From: Bacteroidetes bacterium UBA1947
GTDB taxonomy: Bacteria > Bacteroidota > Bacteroidia > Chitinophagales > Chitinophagaceae
Direction: 5' to 3'
Length of the DNA stretch: 40,090 nucleotides
NCBI GenBank assembly: GCA_002336915.1
Contig: DDET01000002.1
Span: 69,209-109,298 of the forward strand
The translations under genes and the position numbers were made by a program. The notes under the pieces are model-generated. The model worked only from the letters and a program-made list of their open reading frames with translations, had not been told where the DNA came from and ran no database searches. Position 1 is the first letter of the stretch, and every line of letters begins with the position of its first letter. Positions 32,780-40,090 of this stretch are shown here, piece after piece.

Positions 32780-33658
32780 ATGCTTGTAGCTTTATATAAC
32801 CGTACGTTTGAAGAACAGGATATACCTGTGCTGAAACATATAGTACAGATGCTCAAAGACCATAACCTGCAGATGGTCTTTTTTAAGGATTTCTACGAAA
32901 GGATAGCTCCGCATATACAGTTAGAAAGCACCCCGAGGCTGTTCACCGGGAAAAAGGACCTGCCCGCTAATACGGATATGCTCTTTAGCCTGGGTGGGGA
33001 TGGTACATTGCTGGATACGGTTTGCTTTGTGGGCAATAGCAATATACCCCTCATAGGCGTGAACCTGGGGAGGCTGGGTTTCCTTGCTGCGATACCCGAG
33101 GAAGAAGTAGATGCGGCGATCATATCGCTGGTGAGAGGGTCTTATACCTTGGAAAAGAGGACCTTACTGCACCTTGATAGCAGCATACCCTTGTTTGATG
33201 GCTCACCTTTTGCATTGAATGAGTTTACCATTCACCGCAAGGATTCGTCATCCATGATCAAGATACATACTTACCTGAACGGGGAATTTTTGAATACCTA
33301 TTGGGCCGATGGGCTGATAGTGGCAACACCCACAGGATCAACGGGTTACTCGCTTAGCTGTAACGGGCCGGTAGTATTCCCGCAGACCTCGAGCTTTGTG
33401 ATAACACCAGTTGCACCGCATAACCTGAATACCCGCTCGATAGTGGTGCCGGATGACAATGTGATATCATTTGAGGTGGAGGGCAGAACGGAACAGTTTT
33501 TATGTACCCTTGACTCGCGTACGGAAACGATAACCAGCGGGGTGCAGCTGGCCGTAAAAAGAGAGAAATTTACCATATCATTGGTGCGGCCGGATGAACA
33601 TAATTTCCTGAAGACCATACGCCAAAAACTATATTGGGGTATTGACAGAAGGAACTAA
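32780..33658 (+). CDS. nadK: NAD kinase
   Basis: NAD kinase (292 residues from this start) phosphorylates NAD to NADP using ATP. Motifs are the GGDGT nucleotide site (LFSLGGDGTLLDTV), NLGRLGFLA, the NEFTIHRKD segment, and TPTGSTGYSLS near the active site. The frame extends upstream to an ATG at 32738. The start at 32780 (MLVALYNRTF) gives the N-terminus typical of the family, and a TACTTTTA sequence at 32744 looks like a degenerate promoter box inside the extension. The alternative would add 14 residues. Confidence 0.95.
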   Translation: MLVALYNRTFEEQDIPVLKHIVQMLKDHNLQMVFFKDFYERIAPHIQLESTPRLFTGKKDLPANTDMLFSLGGDGTLLDTVCFVGNSNIPLIGVNLGRLGFLAAIPEEEVDAAIISLVRGSYTLEKRTLLHLDSSIPLFDGSPFALNEFTIHRKDSSSMIKIHTYLNGEFLNTYWADGLIVATPTGSTGYSLSCNGPVVFPQTSSFVITPVAPHNLNTRSIVVPDDNVISFEVEGRTEQFLCTLDSRTETITSGVQLAVKREKFTISLVRPDEHNFLKTIRQKLYWGIDRRN

Positions 33659-33671
33659 AACAATAAAAAAG

Positions 33672-33679
33672 TACATTTG
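33672..33679 (+). promoter_or_regulatory. Promoter -7 box of the DUF6089 gene
   Basis: TACATTTG matches TAnnTTTG and lies 24 bases before the ATG at 33704. It overlaps the TTG-started extension of the frame (33677), supporting the later start. Confidence 0.6.
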
Positions 33680-33703
33680 CCGTTACATGGAACCAAGGTG
33701 TCT

Positions 33704-34573
33704 ATGAGGAAGATAACCATCATATTATTAGTGTTTTTCGCATTCACGGCGAGCCAGCAGGCTTCCGGCCAGTATTTCTATAGTGGCAAGGAGTACGGGC
33801 TTTCCCTGGGCGGCTCTGAATATTTTGGCGACCTGAACACGAGTTATGGTTTCAAATATGTGCGCCCGGCGGGTGGTGTATTTATTCGTTTTCACCTGAA
33901 CCCTTACATTGCCCTGAAGACCACGCTGAACTATACCAAAGTAGGCTATGACGATAAATGGTCGACCGACCCATATGAGCGCAAGCGCAACCTGAACTTC
34001 AAGAGTGATATTGGTGAATTTGCAGTACAGGCTGAGTTCAATTTTGTGAAATTCGCTACAGGCGATTTTAATAACCGATTTACCCCATACTTAACCGGTG
34101 GTGTGGGTGTGTTCTATTACAACCCTTATACATCTTACCAGGGGAAAAGATATTACCTGCGGCCACTAGGCACAGAGGGGCAAAATGCGGGTTTCGACTC
34201 ACATAAGTATAGTCCTGTGAGTGTTTGCTTCCCGGTAGGTGCAGGTATAAAATGGTGGATGCGACCCGGTATGAACGTGGGTTTCGAGATCGCGGACAGG
34301 CTGACACTTACCGATTATATTGACGATGTGAGTTCCTATTATGTAGGCTCAAAATATTTTGCAAAAGACCCACAGTTCAAGCAACCGGCCGCTTATTACC
34401 TGCAGGACCGCTCGCTGGAAGTGACGCCTAATGACCCATTGGGCAGGGCCGGCAAACAAAGAGGCAATACCAGTACACGCGACCAGTACATGATGTTCAT
34501 GGTCAATGTATCCTTCCAGCTAAAGGTGTACCGCTGCCCCGGTTATATGAACCATGATGCAAGTGGGGATTAG
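33704..34573 (+). CDS. DUF6089-type outer-membrane beta-barrel protein
   Basis: A 289-residue protein with a signal peptide (MRKITIILLVFFAFTASQQA) and a mature part that begins YFYSGKEYGLSLGGSEYFGDL. This is the characteristic start of the DUF6089/outer-membrane beta-barrel group common in Bacteroidota. Alternating aromatic and glycine residues through the chain fit a beta-barrel. Homologues are reported beside NAD kinase or cell-division genes, but their role is unknown. The start at 33704 follows the TACATTTG box by 24 bases. Confidence 0.85.
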   Translation: MRKITIILLVFFAFTASQQASGQYFYSGKEYGLSLGGSEYFGDLNTSYGFKYVRPAGGVFIRFHLNPYIALKTTLNYTKVGYDDKWSTDPYERKRNLNFKSDIGEFAVQAEFNFVKFATGDFNNRFTPYLTGGVGVFYYNPYTSYQGKRYYLRPLGTEGQNAGFDSHKYSPVSVCFPVGAGIKWWMRPGMNVGFEIADRLTLTDYIDDVSSYYVGSKYFAKDPQFKQPAAYYLQDRSLEVTPNDPLGRAGKQRGNTSTRDQYMMFMVNVSFQLKVYRCPGYMNHDASGD

Positions 34574-34634
34574 AAATTCACTATTGCCTTCCTTCAGCCA
34601 TCAACTTTTTTACCAACCAATACTTAGGCATAAG

Positions 34635-36272
34635 CTAATGCTGAATAATTATTTTTTGAGTTACAGAATTTGCCTTGCCTGAAAGGGTCAGATAATAGAA
34701 TCCAGTAGCCAACTTCCTTACATCCAGCAAAGTTTCCTTTTGTATTGAAGCCTGTTCGTAGACAATGTGCCCAAGCAGATCATATAGCCACAGGTTATTG
34801 TATCCGCTGCCATTGGAAACGACGTGCAGGATATCGTTAGCGGGGTCGGGGTAGACAACTATCTGGGCAGGTGCGGAATGGATGTTTTGTACATCTGTTG
34901 TGCTATTGAGTTTTGCGGTCAGTATGCCAGTGATATCCGGATGTATGTAAGAAGGGCCAAAAAAAGTTCCCGAAGCGGAGGCGGTGCCACCCACTAGTAT
35001 ATTGCCGCTGTTATCAAGGGCAATGGCTGAGCCGCGTGAACCTACCCCGCCCGGCTCTTTTGCCCAAATAGGATCACCATTGCTATTGTATTTAACAACG
35101 AAAACATTATCGCCTGGAGTAGATAGCGTATCATTGTTATAGATCAGCATGTTGATAAAGTACCCTGTTGTGTAAAAGTTGTTTTCAGCATCCAGGACAA
35201 TGTCAGAACTAAAACCCGTACCCACTGTCTGAATTCTCTGAGCCCAAAGAAGATTGCCTGAAAAATTGTATTTGGCGATAAAAGACCCCGCACCAGATAG
35301 GACAATGTTGTTGTCGAATTTAGTATTTGTTGCTAACCCAGTACCAGTTACATAGCTGTTGCCCGAAGCATCAACTGCCAAGGCAGCTCCTGCGGTGGGG
35401 TAATCTCCTCCAGCACCTTTAACCCAAAGTGGGTAGCCTGTGCTATCATATTGGGCAACGAACATATCATTGAAGGGCCCAACCTTCGAGTATATTCTCT
35501 TGTTAGCAAAGTCGGCCCAAGGGGCGTCAAAATATCCCGTAATGTAAATGTAGCCCTGTCCGTCTACTGCAATGTCACTTGGTCCATCCCCAAATTTTCC
35601 ACCTGCATGTTTGGCCCATTTTACCGTGGCATTGCTATCAAGCTTTACAATAAATATATCCCCTCCTCCGCTACTAGTCAGCGTTAGGTTGTCAAAGTCA
35701 ATAGTGCCATAGGAAGGAGGAGAGGCGCCATCGCCTGCGAACATGCCCGTAAGAAAGATATTGCTATTCTTGTCTATAAATATTTTGATGCCATCGTCCG
35801 GATAAATACTGCCCCATGTTTTGGCCCAAATGCGGTTGCCGCTGCTGTCATACTTAGTAAGTACGATGTCCGACCAGCCTTTGGTCCTAAACGTATCAGC
35901 CCCAAAAATTGCTGTGTCTTCAAATGAGCTACCGACGTAAACGTTCCCATATTTATCAGTAGCAAGGCCCGTACCCTGGTCGGTCCATATGCCGCCGCCG
36001 CATTTTGCCCACAAGAACTGGCCTGTGCTGCTATATTTTGCCAGGAAAAAATCTTTCCCGCCTTTGCTCACAAATGTATCGTATGGGAAAACCAGGCTAT
36101 CCTGAAAAAAACCGGTTACATATACGTTGCCTGCAAGATCTGTGCATATATCGTTCGTATAGCTCTCAGCTGAGGCTTTACCGAGCCCTGCCCATTGCCA
36201 TTGCGGGACAGTTTGCCCTGCGAGCAATAGCGGAGAGAGAAGCAGAAGTAGTAATGTGAAATGTTTGTTCAT
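34635..36272 (-). CDS. T9SS-secreted SBBP-repeat (beta-propeller) protein
   Basis: A 545-residue exported protein with a signal peptide (MNKHFTLLLLLLSPLLLAGQ). It carries about eight repeats of the SBBP type, each with DxxGNxYVTG and FLAKYSSTG-like strands (for example DLAGNVYVTGFF). It ends with a T9SS type A sorting domain (about 471-545, IVVYPDPAND to KIIIQH). Note YPDP instead of YPNP. Such propellers probably bind surface or extracellular ligands. It lies convergent with the DUF6089 gene and downstream of nothing operonic. Confidence 0.88.
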   Translation of the reverse strand: MNKHFTLLLLLLSPLLLAGQTVPQWQWAGLGKASAESYTNDICTDLAGNVYVTGFFQDSLVFPYDTFVSKGGKDFFLAKYSSTGQFLWAKCGGGIWTDQGTGLATDKYGNVYVGSSFEDTAIFGADTFRTKGWSDIVLTKYDSSGNRIWAKTWGSIYPDDGIKIFIDKNSNIFLTGMFAGDGASPPSYGTIDFDNLTLTSSGGGDIFIVKLDSNATVKWAKHAGGKFGDGPSDIAVDGQGYIYITGYFDAPWADFANKRIYSKVGPFNDMFVAQYDSTGYPLWVKGAGGDYPTAGAALAVDASGNSYVTGTGLATNTKFDNNIVLSGAGSFIAKYNFSGNLLWAQRIQTVGTGFSSDIVLDAENNFYTTGYFINMLIYNNDTLSTPGDNVFVVKYNSNGDPIWAKEPGGVGSRGSAIALDNSGNILVGGTASASGTFFGPSYIHPDITGILTAKLNSTTDVQNIHSAPAQIVVYPDPANDILHVVSNGSGYNNLWLYDLLGHIVYEQASIQKETLLDVRKLATGFYYLTLSGKANSVTQKIIIQH

Positions 36273-36345
36273 GATAGCATTTTAGGAAAGTTGCGTATAT
36301 TAAAAATACGATTTATACGATTTTGATACAATGCGACAACGACAT

Positions 36346-36816
36346 TTAACTGTCATTTTCCGGAAAATACATCGTAGCATTCAGCCATTCGCCATCGAAA
36401 AGGGCATTATATCGTTTGTAGAAGTTTACAGCGGGTTCGTTCCATTCCAAAACCTGCCAGCTAATGCCGGTAAATCCTTTTTCCTTTGCTATCCGGATCA
36501 ATTCGTCCATTAGTAAAGTGCCGATACCTTTGCCACGCCATGCCTCGGTAACCAATATATCCTCCAGGTACATTTTCTGGCCTTTCCAGGTGGAGAAACG
36601 GACGTACCAGAGGGCAAATGCAAGCACCTGCCCCTCGGCCTCGGCAACTATGGCCCACCAAACAGGGTTTTGCCCAAAACCGCTTTCGCTAAAGTGCTCA
36701 AGGGTAATATTTACCTCATCGGGGGCTTTTTCGTAAATGGCCAGCTCGCGCACCAGTTCCAGCATGCGTTGGCAATCGGATGGCAGGGCAGGACGAACGG
36801 TAACCGGGGGCATCAT
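36346..36816 (-). CDS. GNAT-family N-acetyltransferase
   Basis: A 156-residue acetyltransferase, transferring acetyl from acetyl-CoA to an amine. The acetyl-CoA site is seen as LEDILVTEAWRGKGIGTLLM (V-x4-R-G-K-G-I-G-T), followed by WQVLEWNEPAVNFYKRY, typical of the spermidine/diamine-type subgroup. The frame is open to 36888, but a promoter with consensus elements at 36840-36870 and the MMPPVTVRPALPSD N-terminus place the start at 36816. The exact substrate is unknown. Confidence 0.9.
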   Translation of the reverse strand: MMPPVTVRPALPSDCQRMLELVRELAIYEKAPDEVNITLEHFSESGFGQNPVWWAIVAEAEGQVLAFALWYVRFSTWKGQKMYLEDILVTEAWRGKGIGTLLMDELIRIAKEKGFTGISWQVLEWNEPAVNFYKRYNALFDGEWLNATMYFPENDS

Positions 36817-36839
36817 TCTTTTATGATTAGTTGTAAGTC

Positions 36840-36870
36840 CAAATGTAGAAAGTACGCGGCTGTTGACCAA
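36840..36870 (-). promoter_or_regulatory. Complete promoter of the GNAT gene
   Basis: On the minus strand a TTG (36870-36868) is followed after 20 bases by TACATTTG (36847-36840), a full match to the Bacteroidota promoter consensus. It predicts a leader of about 18 bases before the ATG at 36816. Confidence 0.75.
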
Positions 36871-37041
36871 AAGGATATTTATTAACAAGGTGATAATACG
36901 TTCACCACAATTTTTGCGGAATACTTAACAATGCATAAACTATAGTTGCCAAACTTGCGTTAAATAGAACCGCCATCAACATATGATGATGTATATTTAA
37001 TTTTATTCACGTAAGTTGTATTAAAACCAGAAATCAGAATT

Positions 37042-38598
37042 ATGAGCACACAAGGTGAAATATTATGGGTAGACGATGAGATAGATTCGATGAAATCGCA
37101 GATATTGTTTTTGACAAATAAGGGATATGAAGTAACCCCATTGACCAATGGATATGATGCACTGGAGCTGCTAAAGGATAAAGTGATGGACGTAGTGCTG
37201 CTGGACGAGAGTATGCCCGGCATGACCGGCCTTGAGACGCTGGCTAAAATAAAAGAGACCTACCCGCAACTGCCGGTGGTAATGGTGACGAAGAACGAGG
37301 CTGAATACATAATGGAAGAAGCCATTGGCGCACAAATAACCGACTACCTGATAAAGCCGGTGAACCCCAACCAGGTTTTGCTGTCGCTGAAGAAGATAAT
37401 AGACACTAAAAGGCTGGTATCTGAAAAGACAACGAGCGCATACCAGCAGGAATTCCGCAACCTGTTCATGGCCCTGAGCTCGAACCCCAACCATGAAGAG
37501 TGGAAGGAGCTATACAAGAAGCTGGTATACTGGGAGCTGGAAATGGCGCGCAGCGATAGTGACGAGATGATAGAAGTGCTGCAGGCACAAAAGGCCGAGG
37601 CCAATACAGAGTTCAGCAAGTACATAGTGAAGAACTACGCTAAATGGATAAAGGACCCGCTATCAGCCCCGCTATCATCGCACCAGGTGATAAAAGAGAA
37701 AGTGGCACCCTTCCTTGAAAAAGGAAAGTCATCGTTCCTGGTGGTAATAGACAACCTGAGGTATGACCAGTGGAAAGTGATACAACCAACCCTGAACGAG
37801 TTTTTTAAGACCGTAGACGAGGATACATTCTACAGCATATTGCCTACTGCTACGCAGTATTGCCGCAATGCACTATTCGCAGGCATGCTGCCGATAGATA
37901 TAGAGGCCAAATTCCCTAACGAGTGGAAGAATGACGATGAAGAAGGTGGGAAAAACCTGCATGAGGAGACCTTTATGCGCAACCAGCTGAAGAACCTGAA
38001 ACTGGATGGCCTGAAATGGCAGTACGTGAAGATAACCAACAATGAGGACGGCAAGAGCTTTGAAGACAATATACACAACTACCTGAATAACGACCTGACC
38101 GTTGTGGTGTACAACTTCGTGGATATGCTATCGCACGCACGTACTGAAATGGAAGTACTTAAGGAGCTGGCAGGTGACGAAGTATCGTACCGCTCACTTA
38201 CACTTAGCTGGTTTGAGCACTCGCCCCTGTTCAGGGCACTGCGTAAAATAGCTGATAAGGACATACAGCTGTTCATCACCACTGATCATGGGACCACGAG
38301 AGTAAAGCGCCCGAGCAAATGCGTGGGCGACAGGCATACTACTACCAACCTGCGCTACAAGCATGGCCGTAACCTGCAGTATGAAGAGAAGGATGTACTT
38401 GCATTCCGCGACCCGAAAGACGCAGGGCTGCCGAGGCCAAATGTGAGCTCTACCTTTATTTTTGCGAAAGAGGATGTATTTTTATGTTACCCCAATAATT
38501 ATAATCACTACGTAAATTATTACAAGAATACTTTTCAGCATGGAGGTATATCGCTGGAAGAAATGATAGTACCTGTAATAAGGCTGCAGAGCAAGTGA
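37042..38598 (+). CDS. porX: PorX-type response regulator with PglZ domain
   Basis: PorX (518 residues) is the response regulator of the PorXY system controlling type IX secretion genes. It has an N-terminal receiver domain (acidic pair Asp11-Asp12, phospho-acceptor Asp55 in LLDESMPG, Lys in YLIKPVN), a helical linker and a C-terminal PglZ/alkaline-phosphatase-like domain. The PglZ part shows VVIDNLRYDQWK, LPTATQYCRNALFAGM, YNFVDMLSHAR and FITTDHGT, the metal and nucleophile regions. PorX-family members bind zinc and hydrolyse nucleotides. The PorY kinase is not in this window. It fits the presence of T9SS cargo genes here. Confidence 0.95.
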   Translation: MSTQGEILWVDDEIDSMKSQILFLTNKGYEVTPLTNGYDALELLKDKVMDVVLLDESMPGMTGLETLAKIKETYPQLPVVMVTKNEAEYIMEEAIGAQITDYLIKPVNPNQVLLSLKKIIDTKRLVSEKTTSAYQQEFRNLFMALSSNPNHEEWKELYKKLVYWELEMARSDSDEMIEVLQAQKAEANTEFSKYIVKNYAKWIKDPLSAPLSSHQVIKEKVAPFLEKGKSSFLVVIDNLRYDQWKVIQPTLNEFFKTVDEDTFYSILPTATQYCRNALFAGMLPIDIEAKFPNEWKNDDEEGGKNLHEETFMRNQLKNLKLDGLKWQYVKITNNEDGKSFEDNIHNYLNNDLTVVVYNFVDMLSHARTEMEVLKELAGDEVSYRSLTLSWFEHSPLFRALRKIADKDIQLFITTDHGTTRVKRPSKCVGDRHTTTNLRYKHGRNLQYEEKDVLAFRDPKDAGLPRPNVSSTFIFAKEDVFLCYPNNYNHYVNYYKNTFQHGGISLEEMIVPVIRLQSK

Positions 38599-38616
38599 TC
38601 ATAAAAGCTATGGCGT

Positions 38617-39138
38617 ATGTGGGACGAACGCACACAGGAAATATGGATAATGCAGGGGCGGGTGGAAACATTGATGGAACGCACCTGCATCCTGCTGCTT
38701 ATATTGCTTTTCCTCGGGTGCAACCTTGGCTATATACTACTGCCGGACACCATACCATTGCACATCAATGCGCTGGGTGATGGAGATGACTTTATGAGCA
38801 AGGCGTATTTCTTCGTTTTGCCCTCTATAGGTATCTTCCTGTACTTTGCCATTACGTTGCTCAGCAAAGGCCCGGTGCGTGTGAATTATGAAGATCCCCG
38901 ACTGGCCGAAATGCATTACCGCTCATCGACAAGAACCTTATTGCGTGTGAAGCTGATGGTGCTTATAGCCTGCACTATAGAAATGGGTGAGACGGTAAGG
39001 CTGTCGTACAAAGAGTTTGGCAGGCCCGGCTGGCCCGCTACTATATGGGAAGCATTACTCCTGCTCACGCCACTGATATACTACCTTGCTAAGTTGAGAG
39101 CGATCCGTAAAGGAACTGAAACACGATTAAAGGATTAG
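38617..39138 (+). CDS. DUF1648-containing membrane protein
   Basis: A 173-residue membrane protein with about four hydrophobic segments. Between the first two is LPDTIPLHINALGDGDDFMSK, matching the DUF1648 signature (LPxxIPxHxxxxGxxD) of SdpI-like immunity or signalling proteins. The start at 38617, 18 bases after porX, gives a 27-residue N-terminal lead; the ATG at 38650 is also possible. The short gap suggests co-transcription with porX. Function is unknown; the SdpI connection hints at an immunity or sensing role. Confidence 0.75.
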   Translation: MWDERTQEIWIMQGRVETLMERTCILLLILLFLGCNLGYILLPDTIPLHINALGDGDDFMSKAYFFVLPSIGIFLYFAITLLSKGPVRVNYEDPRLAEMHYRSSTRTLLRVKLMVLIACTIEMGETVRLSYKEFGRPGWPATIWEALLLLTPLIYYLAKLRAIRKGTETRLKD

Positions 39139-39164
39139 AAAAAGATTTCCTCGATCTATTAATT

Positions 39165-39671
39165 TTATTTAAGGCGTTTGTATGGGAAGTCTTCACCTTT
39201 TTCTGCTCCAGCCTTTTTGCCCTCTATGCGGGCGAACAAAGTGGAGTCGGACCCTTTACGGTAAATGATACGCTGGGGGAAATCGTGCATGGGGTTTTCA
39301 AAAATTACTTCGGATGCAGAATATGCTTTTTCTTTAAACGGTACTTCCTGCCCATTATTCTGATCGCTTACTGTAGGGATGTACCAGAGCGTGTCCCTGC
39401 GCTGTACCAGCTTCATTGTTTCGGAGAAAAGGGTATCGCCCTTACCCGACAGCATAATACTGTAGCCGCTGAGCAGCGTATCGGACACCTTTTGCCATAC
39501 CTCCAGCAAGCGCCCTTCGGGGCTATCCATATACCACTCGCCTGTTATCCAGCCAAGGGTAGCGAGTTTGCTAATGGGGGCATGATTATTGGAATTAGTA
39601 CCCCGGTTGCCTGAATTACCGCAGGCTGAAAAAAATGTTACGAATATTATGGAGTAAATTGCTTTTTTCAT
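39165..39671 (-). CDS. Small lipoprotein, DUF6265-like
   Basis: A 168-residue lipoprotein from the ATG at 39671: signal with lipobox FFSAC, then GNSGNR. The open frame continues to 40043 but that extension has no signal and runs over the next gene. The body shows LATLGWITGEWYMD, LLEVWQKVSDT, and FENPMHDFPQRIIYRK, the order seen in the DUF6265 family of calycin-like small-ligand binders. Function is unknown. It is divergent from the MoxR gene. Confidence 0.75.
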   Translation of the reverse strand: MKKAIYSIIFVTFFSACGNSGNRGTNSNNHAPISKLATLGWITGEWYMDSPEGRLLEVWQKVSDTLLSGYSIMLSGKGDTLFSETMKLVQRRDTLWYIPTVSDQNNGQEVPFKEKAYSASEVIFENPMHDFPQRIIYRKGSDSTLFARIEGKKAGAEKGEDFPYKRLK

Positions 39672-39780
39672 CTTAAGAATGCAGGTCAATACATGAATAT
39701 AGTACTTTTCACAAAAAATTATCAGCATCCGTGCATCAGCCAATTTATAAATCATTAAAATTGTATAAAGTTTATATCCA

Positions 39781-40090
39781 ATGATGGAAAACGTTTCGGA
39801 AGAGCAGAATCTACAGTACCCCGATAGTGAGGGGAATAAGGAGAGCAAACAAGACGCAACAGAATCGATCAGGAACTTAATAGACCAGGTAGAAAGAGTA
39901 ATACGCGGTAAACGTGATAAAATAGAACTGGTAGTGACCTGCCTGCTGGCGGGAGGGCATATCCTGATGGAGGACAATCCCGGTACCGGTAAAACTGTGT
40001 TGGCAAGAACGCTGGCGCAATGTATAAGCGGTGAGATGGGCAATGATCATGTACTCTTCAAGCGTATCCAGTTCACCCCCGACCTGCTGC
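39781..40090 (+). CDS. MoxR-family AAA+ ATPase, N-terminal part (cut by window end)
   Basis: The first 103 codons of an AAA+ ATPase are visible from the ATG at 39781 to the window edge. A variable acidic N-terminus is followed by RNLIDQVERVIRGKRDKIEL and then the Walker A region GHILMEDNPGTGKTVLARTL. The order matches the MoxR/AAA_3 group, which act as chaperones for metal-containing or VWA-domain proteins. The remainder, with Walker B and sensors, lies outside the window. Confidence 0.9.
   Translation, partial: MMENVSEEQNLQYPDSEGNKESKQDATESIRNLIDQVERVIRGKRDKIELVVTCLLAGGHILMEDNPGTGKTVLARTLAQCISGEMGNDHVLFKRIQFTPDLL

Noticed and set aside
39672..40043. N-terminal extension of the small lipoprotein gene up to 40043
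   Set aside because: It overlaps the MoxR gene on the other strand, and the lipoprotein signal begins only at 39671.

Overview
The window looks like chromosomal DNA of a member of the Bacteroidota, most plausibly a Chitinophagaceae-like bacterium. The support is: a PorX-type regulator of the type IX secretion system (T9SS) and two proteins with T9SS C-terminal sorting domains; a DUF6089-type outer-membrane protein; many TAnnTTTG promoter boxes; and few Shine-Dalgarno sequences. The genus cannot be read from the sequence alone. Most of the window is moderately G+C-rich housekeeping DNA. A clearly AT-rich block from about 22.6 to 26.6 kb breaks this pattern.

Layout. 0.2-1.4 kb: a small lipoprotein and riboflavin synthase. 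1.4-6.0 kb: a carotenoid-isomerase/desaturase-like flavoprotein, a CHAD protein, a GT4 glycosyltransferase and a secreted protein of unknown function. 6.2-9.0 kb: rpsO and pnp on the minus strand, with a terminator hairpin between them and another after pnp. 9.4-15.3 kb: a complete RND efflux operon (outer-membrane factor, lipoprotein adaptor, inner-membrane pump) with its own promoter and terminator. 15.3-22.5 kb: mostly single genes (2OG-Fe(II) oxygenase, acyl lipid desaturase, T9SS cargo, L,D-transpeptidase-like lipoprotein, DUF488, DUF3828-like, methyltransferase, DoxX-like, a 43-residue membrane protein, Nudix hydrolase).

22.7-26.5 kb is the accessory island and the best candidate for an undescribed system. 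A plus-strand pair encodes a HEPN/MltR-like protein with an R-N-x3-H motif and an unrecognised helical partner. It faces a minus-strand pair in which a full-length dGTPase-type HD phosphohydrolase overlaps a small archaeo-eukaryotic-primase-like protein. Imperfect 28-bp inverted repeats (22 of 28 positions identical) flank the block. HEPN ribonucleases and dGTPases are both established anti-phage effector types, so a defence role is reasonable but remains an inference.

26.8-40.1 kb returns to core DNA: a 53-residue orphan protein, purL, folB, two tandemly duplicated cytochrome/beta-propeller lipoproteins with CX4CH haem-type motifs, nadK, a DUF6089 protein, a T9SS-sorted SBBP-repeat protein, a GNAT acetyltransferase, porX, a DUF1648 membrane protein, a small lipoprotein, and the start of a MoxR AAA+ ATPase cut by the window end. 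I saw no rRNA, tRNA, CRISPR array or recognisable transposase.
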